From: Odobenus rosmarus divergens
Taxonomy: Eukaryota > Chordata > Mammalia > Carnivora > Odobenidae
Direction of reading: 5' to 3'
Assembly: GCF_000321225.1 (NCBI RefSeq)
Contig: NW_004450464.1
Span: forward strand, 533,155 to 597,154
DNA length: 64,000 nt
This document shows positions 46,508-57,940 of this stretch, one piece after another (position 1 is the stretch's first letter; the number at the start of each line of letters is the position of its first letter). A program made the translations under genes and the position numbers. Under the pieces are notes generated by a model. It did not search any database and had not been told where the DNA came from. It saw only the letters and a list, made by a program, of their open reading frames with translations.

Positions 46508-46742
46508 AAAATGTGTTCATTTGGGCGCCTGGGTGGCTCAGTTGGTTAAGCGACTGCCTTCGGCTCAGGTCATGATCCTGGAGTCCCGGGATCGAGTCCC
46601 GCATCAGGCTCCCTGCTCAGCAGGGAATCTGCTTCTCCCTCTGACCCTCCCCCCTCTCATGTGCTCTCTCTCTCATTCTCTCTCTCTCAAATAAATAAAT
46701 AAATAATCTTTTAAAAAATAAAAAATAAATAAAATGTGTTCA
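46508..46742 (+). mobile_element. Carnivore SINE, close to consensus
   Basis: SINE at 46520-46730 flanked by aaaatgtgttca (46508-46519 and 46731-46742). Clean internal promoter parts are visible: A-box region gggtggctcagttggttaag and B-box-like gggatcgagtccc. One of the best-preserved copies in the window, so probably among the youngest. Confidence 0.97.
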
Positions 46743-46985
46743 ATGAATTTAGAAAAATGTGTACCATCATGTAACCATCAGTCATATCAAGATACGTAAC
46801 ATTCTTACCACACCAGAAACTTCTCTTGTGCCCCCAAGTATTCGATCCCACGCTTAGAGGCAAATGCTCTTCCTATGTAGTTATTTTTTCCCCTAGGTTG
46901 TTTTGGCTATCCTCAGTGTATACATTTTCACATAAATTTTAGAATCCCCTTATAAGTCTTCAAAAAGACTTTTAACTGGGCAGGA
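46743..46985 (-). repeat. Probable old LINE-1 fragment, antisense
   Basis: The ccagaaacttctcttgtgcccc and ttttggctatcctcagtgtatacattttcacataaattttagaatcccc segments resemble antisense pieces of old L1M elements. Short and worn. Confidence 0.5.
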
Positions 46986-47879
46986 ATTAAACTCTAAATT
47001 CTGTTTCCTTAGTACTCGGTCTCTGTTCTCTCAGCTTTCCAACTACTGCTTTTTCTGAGCAGCTTGGGGTCTCACCCAGTGTGTGCATAGTTCAAGAAAT
47101 AGCCAAGGGTCTGGGGAAGCTTGAATGCAGGTTTTGGGAGCTTCCATTTATGACTCATGTTAAATAGCATTTTTTTTCCCTCACTTTTCAGCTCCTTTTA
47201 ACCTTCAGCCATGGCCTCTGACTTCTCAGTCTATTGGGACTTCACTGTATGAGAATCTATTTCATGGGCAAGGTTTAGCAGAAAGAAAGCTGAACAGATC
47301 TAGTTTTTACCTAGTCTCTTTCTCTTCTTTCAAGGAACACATAACCTCTGGTTTCTGATTAGTTTTGTTCACTCTCCAGCATCTTGACAGTTAACTTAAA
47401 AAAAAAATTTTGTCTAGTCAGAAAGCATAATTGTCTTTGAAAGATGTTTTAATATCCTATATGATAGTCTAGTATTTGCAGAAGCTGGACCTATCCTCTC
47501 CTTTTAAAAATTCATGGAAATAATGTATTTTTAACTACATTCTGTTAAGAGCACTGCCTCTTTCTATAGTGACTTGCACTCGAGCGCACTTCATTCATTC
47601 AGGGTGACATTAGAGTAGTTGCAGACATTTTAGGGATCTGTTAAAGGAAAAACAGTTGGCAGTACATAGAGTTTGAATTTATTGGGATATTAGGTGATTC
47701 TCAAATAGATTATTGCTAGCATTCTGTAAGTGGATGGCTTCCAGAAATATTCCTATTGCCCATTGCACTTTCTCAGCTGCTATAAAAACTTAAGTATGTA
47801 ATGCCAGAGGTAACCTAACACAAGAAATATATGGGGAGTGGGTTAGAACAAGATGTGACATGTTCAAAGCCAGAAGATT
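46986..47879. other. Unassigned non-coding sequence
   Basis: No gene or named repeat. Confidence 0.4.
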
Positions 47880-48599
47880 TTTTTCACCTTTAATATACTT
47901 TATTTTTAAAACAGCTTTAGATTTGTAGAAAAATTGTGAAGATAGTATGGAGGGTTTCCTTATGTTCCACACTTAGCTTACCTGATCGGCTTTATATATT
48001 AGTATGCGAACATTTCTTATATTTAATGACTCAATACTGATATATTGTGATTAATCAAAGCCCATACTTTACTGATATTTCCTTAGCTTTTGTCTAATGT
48101 ACTTTTTCTATTCCAAAATCCCATCTAGGATACCAGACTACATTTAGTTATGTCTCTTAGACTCGGCATGGCTGTGACTATTTCTCTTTGCCTTGTGTTT
48201 TGATGATCTCAACAGTTTTGAGGAGCGCTAGTTGGGCATTTTTAGAATGCCCCTCAATTGGATTTTGTCTGATGGTTTCTTTATTAGGTTGGGGTTATGG
48301 GTTTGATGACCCAGGAGGCCCACAGAGTTGCCTCTGTGTAGCCATTGTCATCATTTCATGTCTGGGTAATGGCTATCAAGATGACTTCTCATTACTAATG
48401 TTTGTCAGGGTTCTGAGGTAAGCTTTATCAGGTTTCTCCTCTGGGAAATCATTCTCCACCTTTCTAAACTGTACTCTTTGTAAGGAAGTCACTCCACACC
48501 GCCTACTCTAGGAATGAAGGGCTGTGTTCCATGTCCTTAAGGGTAGAGTATCTACATAAATTGTTTGGAGTTCCACTTGGAAAATTTGGATTATCTCCC

Positions 48600-48642
<43 letters not shown>

Positions 48643-48810
48643 GGTATGGACTTGTGATTTATACACACACACACACACACACACACTTTGAGTTTAATCT
48701 GATATTACTTTATTTTTGCTCAGATTATTCTACATTTGACCATTGGGAACTCTTTCACTTGGCTCCTGTGTCCCTTTAATTTACTCCATCCCCATCTTGA
48801 AAACCAGAAG
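47880..48810 (-). mobile_element. Old LINE-1 (L1ME/L1M4-like) 3' UTR, antisense
   Basis: Matches the long 3' UTR of old L1M families in reverse: tagatttgtagaaaaattgtgaagatag, actttttctattccaaaatcccatctaggatacc, cagttttgaggagcgctag, gcccctcaattggattttgtctgatggtttc, and at the far end cattgggaactctttcacttggctcctgtgtccc. Frames 48188-48421 and 48531-48779 lie inside it. Two simple repeats have grown within it. Confidence 0.85.
48598..48688. repeat. (TTTA)n and (AC)n microsatellites in L1
   Basis: About 11 TTTA units at 48598-48643, then about 13 AC units at 48661-48687, separated by 17 bases. Confidence 0.95.
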
Positions 48811-50017
48811 ATAATCTGTGAAAGTTCTCTGGTCCTCTCTGTCAGAAAGCCGCTAACTGCCAGGAATGTATAATTATTATTGTCATACATAAAGATAACG
48901 TAAGAATCACACCATATAGAATTTACCAAAGCCCCTTTATTTGCAGGTCATATCCCTCTAGTAGAACTATAAACAATGAGTTTGTCTTCATGTGAAATCA
49001 TATTTTATGAACCCAGTTATCAAAAATAAAACTTGATCAAGAAGGAAATGAATTATTTATTTCCTCTCCCATAATTAAAAAATCCTTGTCATTGGAAGAG
49101 GGACATACAATGTAGTCAAAATGTAGGAAAAAGGATTATAAAAGTGAGTTGTTATTTCTCTGGGGTTTGATAGGTATAGTGGTGATGAGCATTGTTACAA
49201 TTGTAAATTGCTATGTGTTTTTTCATTCTAAGTAAATGCTTGTTTTGTACCTATTTCAGTGTCTGTAATTTTGTGGTTTCATTAAAGCCTCCCCTGCCCA
49301 CCACCAAATGCACACATTTCAGTACATACAAAACCTGGATCCACTGTCGGGTAACATAGAGCTCAGTGTGTCTGTGTGCCCAGCTTATAGCTAAAGACCA
49401 TCTCTGTGCGGGACCCTTAGCATGACACTGCAGTGCATTCCAAGAACAAAGGTGGCAAAGAACTTGAATTCATGGAAGGTTGGGTTTTGTTGTTTTGTTT
49501 TGTTTTTTAACATCCCATGGAATGGACCTTGTAAGAGAAATTAAGTTCAGCTATAGAAAATTAAACTTACTGTTGGGCCCTTTTGGAGGTTAAATAAATT
49601 CCTTAAGCCCGCAAAACTGGTAAATGGTGAAGGATTTCCAATACATGTCGATCAGTTTCAAAATAGAGCCTTTCGTATGGGAATAATGAAAATATAGATA
49701 TGCCAGCTATATTTTAAACTCCTGTGTATTTTTGAGGTCCCTTTGAATATAAGGATATGGACATGTGAGTCCTAGGAGTCGTGTGAGAGAAGATATTTGT
49801 GAGAAATGAAATTACATCCTTTAATTAAGGTTTTTTGTTTGTGGACTCTGTACAAGTTGCCTTTTGGAGGTTTTTACAAATGTTAGTGACATAAACTTCC
49901 TAAATGATGAGATGAGATGAGTGGCATGTTTTTATAGTATCAGGAACTGTGAAGGGTTGGAGATGGTACCTATTTCTAGCTAATTGGTTGACCTGATACA
50001 GTTTGATAGATGTTGAC
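48811..50017. other. Unassigned, 1.2 kb
   Basis: 49540-49660 has faint antisense MIR-like words (ggaggttaaataaattccttaag). Otherwise nothing recognised. A gttttgttgttttgttttg patch lies at about 49485-49505. Confidence 0.35.
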
Positions 50018-50270
50018 AGAAAACAACCTTAGAGGGGCGCCTGGGTGGCACAGTTGGTTAAGCCTCTGCCTTCAGCTCAGGTCATGATTCCAGTGTCCTG
50101 GGATCGAGCTCCACATCGGGCTCCCTGCTCATGCAGGAAGCCTGCTGCTCCCCCTGCTTGTGCTCTTTCCCGCTCTCTCTCCCTCTCTCCTGCTCTCTCT
50201 CTCTCTCTCTCTCTCTGTGTCAAATAAATAAATAAAATCTTAAAAAAGATAAAAGAAAACAACCTTAGAG
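50018..50270 (+). mobile_element. Carnivore SINE with 17-base target duplication
   Basis: SINE at 50035-50253 flanked by agaaaacaaccttagag (50018-50034 and 50254-50270), identical. Full head ggggcgcctgggtggcacag, long (CT)n at about 50194-50216 and AAATAAATAAAATCTT tail. Confidence 0.97.
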
Positions 50271-50664
50271 ACAAAGGACTTCATTTCTAATGGTGCAGCG
50301 CACCATGAACTTCATATCAGTTCCCCCGGTCTCTCCAATTCCCATAGTGCTCCCACTATGCCCAGGCAGGCCAGGTGGACGCTGTGTACCCAGTGTTTGT
50401 GTCACAAGTAGGAAACAATAACTTAGTAAAAACCCCGGCCTATAAAGGAGTCTGCTAGTAATCTTGCCCAACTTCTGACTTGGAGAGGTCTATGTATATC
50501 TTCTCTGTATGATCCAAATCAGAAAAGAAACCTGCCATGTGACCCACAGGGAGACCCTATCTTTATCTTTCAAGACTGTTTGGTACCCAAGCATCTGTGA
50601 AAAGTTAGGGTCAGGACAAGATCTGTCACAAGACATGTGGAAGCATCATGGAGAATGGTCCCAT
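50271..50664. other. Unassigned non-coding sequence
   Basis: Mixed composition; might be an old LTR-like repeat (cccggcctataaaggagtc), but support is lacking. Confidence 0.35.
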
Positions 50665-50780
50665 AGCATATAGATGAGGAAACAGGTTGAGTAATTGGTC
50701 CGTGCTTGCTCAGTTAGTGGGCTTTTTGGTGGGGATTGCAAAGCTGGAAGGTCAGGCTTCCAGAGTGCTTAACCACTACT
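50665..50780 (-). repeat. MIR SINE, antisense
   Basis: The tagatgaggaaacaggttgagtaattgg...gcttgctcagttagtgggc...ggtcaggcttccagagtgcttaaccacta order is the reverse-complement MIR. Confidence 0.88.
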
Positions 50781-51129
50781 AGATTTTTCTTAGTAGTCTC
50801 CAAGTGTAGGGAGGAACATCACCAAAAGCTTACTGATTAGTAAAAATCTGTGTTTCTGTTATATGGCTTCTTCTGTTCCCAGAGGGAGATAGTCTGATTC
50901 CTTTTTGTAAATCCTTAAGAATTTCTTCCCTAAATGCCTCTAGGAAATTTCTCTTTTATTCCTCAGGACCCCATCAGGAATGGTGGCATCTGATTTACCT
51001 TCTTCTCTACTTAGGAGAACAGTCTTCTGAAAGTCCTTCTCACACAAATGGTGTTGGTTCTGCAAATAACACAAAGTGACAGAATAATAAAATGTTGCCC
51101 TAAAAAGGATCTCTTGTCGATCTAAAAAT

Positions 51130-51240
51130 GACCAAATAAGAGAAGGCTCAGAGTAGTTAAATGCTCATAATCATACATGAAGTTAGCATGAGAGAACACC
51201 TGCTTTCTAACTTTGATTCTGGGAGCTTTCTACCATATAG
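51130..51240 (-). repeat. MIR fragment, antisense
   Basis: The agagaaggctcagagtagttaaatgctcataatcatac segment and the following ctttctaactttgattc resemble the reverse MIR core. Confidence 0.6.
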
Positions 51241-53568
51241 CATGGTAAATAAGATCAGCCTCACAGTTTCAAATTTTGTGCTGGAGTTTTCTGTCCCTGA
51301 ATTGTTTGAAGAGACAATATGATAATTCTTGTGGAGACTAAGGAGAGCCACAAGTCGAAATGGACACTTGATAGATTTTTTTCAGCCTAAGGACAGTAAC
51401 TATAAAGACCCAAATGTAATTAACATTAAAAAAAAATCCTTAACTTTTCACTGAACTCAAATTATTCACCAATGATGTAACATTATCTGGGACCAGTAAA
51501 GCAATTACAGAAACAAATACTTTCTTTTCAGTAAAATGAAGTAGACCCAGGTGGAAGACCTATTTATATCTACCTCCCCCCACCCTTTTTTTTTTTTCTG
51601 GACTGAGTTTCAAGGAGAAATGAAATTTTGGAACTGGATGACTCAATTATGTAAATGCATTAATTATATATGGAACAGATCCTATTTTATGTTTTTTTTC
51701 TACTTCTCCTTATGACTAGGAGAATTGTTTTTAGATACATGCATTTTCCAGGGTTCTGAGAAGGTAAATGTTCCATAAATGTGCACCACTTAGAAATATA
51801 GTTCAATTAACTGTGTCATCGCTCCTCCAGGTATGATTATTTTGTAATGGGTAATACAATTTTAGTATCTGTGAGATACATTGCTAAAAGTTTCCACAAA
51901 CCTTCCACCTAATTTGAAGACACTACACTATTATGGCCTCATAAGTAGGTTATTAGGCTTAAGTTTGCACTGGAGGAAGTTTAAAACGTGATCTCCTTCT
52001 GCAAGACCACAACCCATTATTGTTCTTTAAAAACACAAGTGTGTTTTTCCTTGCTGGCAGATATTGTTTGCACCATCACTTTTTTTAATCATGATGCCTT
52101 TTTTTTTTATACGTATACATTACCTACAAGGCAGAGCACTAATGCTACCATATGGTTAGTCTGGAAATAGTTTATACCAAAATAATGAACAGGAAAGGCT
52201 TCTGAAAGTCAGAACATTTGGAAAACCCCTAGGACTTGTTGTAAACGTGATTGCCAAGTAGAAGAAAGAGATATACATGGATGTCCACCCCTGTTCTTTG
52301 CTCTTCCATCAGTGATCCTCTGCTTTTACATGATTTCTCTTTTCCTAAGTGGAAACCTCCTCTCAGATTCTGGATTGATTCTAATGATAGAGTCAACTCC
52401 TACTTCAAGACTATCCACTGTAGGACACCTTTTATTTTAAAGGAATAATAAAAACATTTAAATTGAAGGGATTAAGGTGCAGTATTTGTCTAACAGGTCA
52501 GCATTTGAAGGAACTTGGGATATTTTTCCAGTTTCTCTGCAATCCTTCCATGTGTATCCACTTGGAATTAAAGTTTTCATAAGCACCTGGCACAAGTCTT
52601 GTCCCTTTCCACAGGACTCTGTGATCTAGCCACCCCCTTTCTAGGCCCTTCCTCTTCTGTACAAAGTCTAGATAGTGTGGGGAATTTAACATTTTTACTT
52701 CAGTTTTGATATACTGCTACTTAATACACTAAAAATGCACCGTTAAGTGTATTTTTAACCTTGCATTTGTGGTTATCACCTTAGCACCATCAAGAACTTC
52801 TTCAATAACTGCCAACTCCATTTCTCAGAATTCCTTTCCTGTGCTGCTCAGGGCAATTTGCTGGGGAGAGGAAGCAATGAGAGATTTGCAAGGTGGAAGT
52901 GAAGCAGAAGCCAGGATTTCCCACGTGTCACACCCCTCACTGCTGGGGCATGTTGCCAGAGGGCTTCCGGCCGTGCAATTTGCAGGCTTCCCTGAGCTGT
53001 GGACCTGCCTGGCTTCCTCTGTTCCAGCACCTCATGCTGTTGAAGCAAGTTAGTGGTTGTAGTATCTGATTGCTGGCTGCCCCCTTCCTAATCTTCAGAA
53101 TTCCATTCAGCTCCTTCTACATGAGTGGAAACGCTGACTCCTACATGAAACTCCTTATCCCATAATAATTGTAGTGGTTTTGTTTTCTTAACCAAACCCA
53201 GTCTGATACAACTTTCTGAGAAAATTTTAAACATTTTTTTTTATAGTAGAGAAAACTTCTTTCATATTTTTAGGTGAAAATGATGGCTGAGGAATGCTCA
53301 GCCAAAAACATAAGTAATTTTCAAAAGTATGTTTAACATGATTTTGATTTGTAATAAGGGGCAAAACTTAAGACTCTGTTATTTAGAGGTTTTTCATAAA
53401 CATCTAAAGTTGAGGGGGCACAAATATGTTAATAGATATAGCCAGTACTGTAAGATTTTTTTAATTTCACACAGTGGATTGAGATTTTTTTTTTTTAGAT
53501 TTCAATATAATGTTATTCTATAAAAACAATATTATGGGGTTTTTTAAATGTAACTTATAGATGCTTTC
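51241..53568. other. Unassigned, 2.3 kb; possible ancient repeat at 52790-53215
   Basis: 52790-53215 (gggcaatttgctggggagagg, ggtggaagtgaagcagaagccagg, ccagagggcttccggcc, tgagtggaaacgctgactcc, ending ccagtctgatacaac) reads like an old interspersed repeat that I cannot place. The 94-codon frame 52769-53053 lies in it and shows no domain. The rest is unrecognised AT-rich DNA. Confidence 0.4.
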
Positions 53569-53644
53569 TAATATATTTCCTTTTTTAAAAATAATTTTTT
53601 AAAATTCAATTAGCCAACATATAATACATCATTAATATATTTCC
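53569..53644 (-). mobile_element. 52-bp LINE-1 3'-end insertion with target duplication
   Basis: taatatatttcc occurs at 53569-53580 and 53633-53644. Between them, 53581-53632 is a T-rich tail followed by attcaattagccaacatata and atacatcat, which is the extreme 3' end of the same L1 subtype as 17401-17924 in reverse. This is a complete insertion of only 52 bases, tail included. Confidence 0.88.
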
Positions 53645-53914
53645 ATAGAAAATACAGAAAGATACTTACATTTACATAATTTCTAGTTATTTTTTAATAT
53701 AGTTCTGTACAAAACATATAAATACTATTGAATATGTCAATATCTTCCATTAAACCAAAGCCAGCAAAAACATTATTACCTCATTAAATGCTTTCAAACA
53801 AGAATTCTAATTTTAAACAAGATCACCTCTCTTCATTTTGCTGGAAGTCAATGGTACATGAAGAAATCATTACATTGGTGACTAAGATCATTCTCATCAG
53901 TCAGGTTGAAGAGC
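53645..53914. other. Unassigned spacer
   Basis: AT-rich DNA between two L1 insertions; nothing recognised. Confidence 0.4.
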
Positions 53915-55368
53915 AGCATGGAGGGAGTTAAGATGGCAGAGTAGTAGGGTACCCTGGGCCTGCCTTGTCCCTGGAACGCAGCTGGATTAACATCAAACCA
54001 TTCTGAACACCTAGGAATAGATCTGAGGATCTCTTGTTCAGAGAACAATCTGAACAGTTAGGGAACGTGGCAGGTATGAGGTATGGAGACATGAATTGGA
54101 GAGAAAAGCCATGGCACCATGGAGAGAAAGAAGCCCTTTCAGTGGAGATAGGAGGGTGGGGGGGGAGAGAGCAGCGTATCAAGTTCATACAAGAAAAGCA
54201 CTTCCCTCAAACTGTTGACTGAGGAGTCAAGAACTATTGCAAGTTTTTGCAAGCAGTGGAGCTTCAATTCTGAGGTTTTGGAAGTCCACTCTATTGGCCT
54301 GAGATGAGCCATGTGGGAGTGGTGGTGGTCTTTGGGAGGAGGATGGCAGAGGCCTGGGAGTGGATAGTGTGGTGTAGGAATCCCCTGGGCTGTCCTGGGT
54401 GAGAATGTTCCCCTTTTTGCCTCTCCAAGGACAAAAGACCCAAGAGTCACCATTGACCAGCTGCTCATCATCAGGGGACAGAGGTGTGTGCAGAGGGCAG
54501 GTAACCTGGCTGTTGCTTTTTTGCTGTGCTTTGCCATAAATTCCAAGCACTTCGTGGCCGTGTGACTACTTTTCTGGGATGGGGTGACATCAGACATAGT
54601 GTGGCAAGTCTCTCTGGAGGAGGGGAGCAAGTCCACACTATGCTGGGTCCTGTAAGATTTGGAGTTCTGAATCCCGGCCATGTGCCAGGGATAAAACACA
54701 GAACTGTGGCACCAAGCATGCCAATAGCCCCAGGCACAGACAGGGTGAGGGTGGGATTTGACAGAAGCCTGGGACACAAGAGGGGAAATTGTTCACTTTT
54801 CTGTGACGACTTCCTGAATAGCAGGGGTGCATGCTCCCCTCTTGGGGGACAAGAGAGCAGAGTGATGCCATTTCCCTCCCACTCACCAGTATGGTCAGAC
54901 TTCAGTGACCAACACTGTGTCCCCAGGGGAGGCTGGAGCTGCTTAGACCCCCACTCCCCACAGGGGCATCTTTATTAGGGGAGGTCTGTGAGCCAGTGGA
55001 GCAGGCCTCTCCCCCAGAAGACCCGCACAGGGCCCCTGCATGCACCAAGTCTACTGATCACAGAGTGCTCCAAAGCATCAACTTCAGTTCTGGTGGAAAT
55101 AGGAGAAGTGTTTAAATTTTTTTTTCCTTTTTCTTTGGAATCAGGCTTATAGTTTTTTGTTTGTCTGTTTGGGTTTTTTGTTGTTGTTGTTCCTTTTCCT
55201 TTTCTCAGATCAGGCTTCCCCCTCCCTGGCTTATTTTAACAAGTCAAAGCACACCTAGTTAAAGGTCCAAACACTTTTTACTGCAAGCACGGAAGAACTC
55301 TGAAGAGGACTATGAGCAGGAACCATAGCAAACTTTCATAATACACAAAAGACAGAAACCTAGACAAA

Positions 55369-56143
55369 ATGACAAGATGGATGAATTCTCCCCAAATGAA
55401 AGATCAAGAAGAAACCACTGCCAGGGATTTACTCAGAGCAGATATAAGGAATATATCTGAACAAGAATTTAGAACAGTCATAAGAATACTAGTTGGGTTT
55501 GAAAAAAGCATAGAAGAAACCAAGAAACCCTGGCTGCAGAGATAAAAGACCTAAAAACTCATCAGACCAAAATAAATGCTATAACTGAGGATGCAAAACT
55601 GGATGTAATCACAATGAGGTTGGAAGAAGGAGAGGAATAAATAAGTGATATAGAAGATAAAATTATGGAAAAGAAGAGGGTAAGAAAGCTATTAGATCAC
55701 GAATATAGACTTAGGGAACTCAGCAGAATAATATCCATATCCTAAGAGCCCAGAAGAAGAAGAGTGGAGAAAAGGGGCAGAAGGTTTATTTGAACAAATT
55801 ATAGGTGAGAACTTCCTTAATCTGGGGAAGGAACCAGGCATTCAATTCCAAGAGACACAGAGAACTGCTGAAAGCAGCTAGGGAAAGAAGGTCCTTAACC
55901 TAGGGTTAAGGGCAAATACATAAGGTTAGCAGTAGATCTGTCCACAGAAACTTGGCAGGCCAGAAAAGACTGACATGATATATTCAATGTGCTGAATGGG
56001 AAAAATATGCATCAAGAATATTTTATGCAGCAAGGCTGTTATTTAGAATAGGAGAGAGAAATAGTTTCCAGGACAAGCAAAATCTAAAGGAGTTTGTGAA
56101 CATTAAACCAGCTCTGAAAGAAATATTAAAGGGGACCCTTTGA
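55369..56143 (+). pseudogene. L1 ORF1 remnant
   Basis: Starts at ATG 55369 and reads openly for about 58 codons (includes LLRADIRNISEQEFRTVIRI, typical of the ORF1p N-terminal part), then shifts frame at about 55515-55545. The region is about 775 bases against roughly 1 kb for intact carnivore ORF1. A gap of roughly 80-90 bases seems to lie at about 55868, between the cagagaact and gctgaaagcagct segments, in the RNA-recognition part. The normal end is marked by TGA at about 56141-56143. It cannot encode a working ORF1p. Confidence 0.88.
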
Positions 56144-56461
56144 GCAGGAAAGAGAGACTAGAAGCAACAGAGTAGAAAGGAACAAAGACAGTCTACAGGA
56201 ATAGTGACTTTACAGGTAATCCAATGGCACTAAATTCATATCTATCAAAAATTACTCTGAATGTAAGTGAACAAAATGCTCCAATCAAAAGACATAGGGT
56301 ATCAGAATGGATTAAAAAAAAAAAAAAGACCCATCAATTCGCTACTTACAGGAGACTCATTTAGACCCAAAGACACCTCCAGATTGAAAGTGAGGGGGTG
56401 GAGAACCACCTATCATGCTAATGGACATTAAAAGATAGCTGGAGTAGCCATACTAGTATCA

Positions 56462-56508
56462 GACAAAATAGATTTTATTTTTTTTTAAAGATTGACAAAC
56501 TAGATTTT
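56462..56508 (-). mobile_element. 17-bp SINE-tail insertion with 15-base target duplication
   Basis: gacaaaatagatttt (56462-56476) and gacaaactagatttt (56494-56508) flank 56477-56493, a T-run plus aaagatt, which is the reverse of the SINE 3' end (aatctttaaaaaa). The L1 sequence reads through normally if the insert and one duplicate are removed. Best read as a retroinsertion cut off almost at once. Confidence 0.75.
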
Positions 56509-57715
56509 AAACCAAAGACTGTAATAAGAGATGAAGAAAGGTGGTACTATATCATAATAAAGGGGTCTATCCAACAAGATCTAACAACTGTAAATATTTA
56601 TGCCCCCAACTTGGAAGCAGCCAAATATATAAATCAATAACAAACTTAAACTCATTGATAATAATACAATAACAGTAGGGGACTTTAACACCCACTCACA
56701 ACAATGGACAGATCATCCAAGCAGAAGATCAACAAGGAAACAATGGCTTTGAATGACACACTGGACCAGATGGACTTCACAGATATATTCAGAGCATTTC
56801 ATCCTAAAGCAGCAGAATATGCATTTTTTTGAGTACACATGGAACATTCTCCAGAATAGATCACATACTGGGTCACAAATCAGGCCTCAACTGGCATAAA
56901 AAGATAGAGATCATACCATGCCTATTTTCAGACCACAACACTATGAAACTTGAAGTCAACCACAAGAAAAAATATGGAAAGACCACAAATACATGGTGGT
57001 TAAAGAACATCCCACTAAAGAATGAATGGGTTAACCAGGAAATTAAAGAAGAAATTAAAAAAACAATACATGGAAGCAAATGAAAATGAAAACATGATAG
57101 TTCAAAACCTTTGGGATGCAGCAAAGGCAGTCCTAAGGGGGGAAGTACATAGCAATACGGGCCTTCCTCAACAAGCAAGAAAAGTCTTATATACACAACC
57201 TAACCCAATGCTTAATGGAGCTGGAAAAAGAACAGCAGATAAAGCCTAAAACCAGCAGGAGAAGGGAAGTAATAAAGACTAGAGCAGAAATAAATGATAG
57301 AGGAATAAAAAAAAAAAAAAGAGTAGAAAAGATCAACAAAACTAGGAGGTGGTTCTTTGAAAGAATTAACGAAATTGATAAACCTCTAGTCAGACCTATC
57401 AAAAAGGAGAGAAAGAACCCAAATAAATAAAATCATGAATGAAAGAGGAGAGATCACAATCAACACCACAGAAATACAAATAATTGTAAGAGAATATTAT
57501 GAGCAATTATATGCCAACAAATTGGTTTATCTAGAAGAAGTGGATAAATTCCTAGGAATATACAAACTACCAAAACTGAAACAGAAAGAAATAGACAATT
57601 TGAATAGACCTATAACCAGCAAAGAAATTGAATCAGTAATTAAAAATCTCATAACAAATAAGAGTCCAGGGCTGGATGGCTTCCTGGGTGAATTCTACCA
57701 AACACTTAAAATTAA

Positions 57716-57940
57716 GAGTTAATACTTACTGGGGTGCCTGGGTGGCTTAGTCGTTAAGCAGCTGCCTTCGGCTCAGGTCATGTTCCCAGGGTCCTGGGAT
57801 CAAGCCCCGCATCGGGGTCCCTGCTCCGCAGGAGGCCTGCTTCTACCTCTCCCACTCCCCCTGCTTGTGTTCCCACTCTTGCTGTGTCTCTCTCTGTCCA
57901 ATAAATAAATAAAATCTTTAAAAAAAAGTTAATATTTATT
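57716..57940 (+). mobile_element. Carnivore SINE inside L1 ORF2
   Basis: SINE at 57731-57926 flanked by agttaatacttact (57717-57730) and agttaatatttatt (57927-57940), two changes. Head ggggtgcctgggtggc, near-consensus body and AAATAAATAAAATCTTT tail. Confidence 0.94.

Noticed and set aside
54139..54777. 212-codon open frame on the minus strand, the longest in the window
   Set aside because: It lies antisense in the L1 5' UTR, has low-complexity Pro/Ser/His-rich content and no domain. Such frames are common opposite GC-richer L1 5' UTRs.
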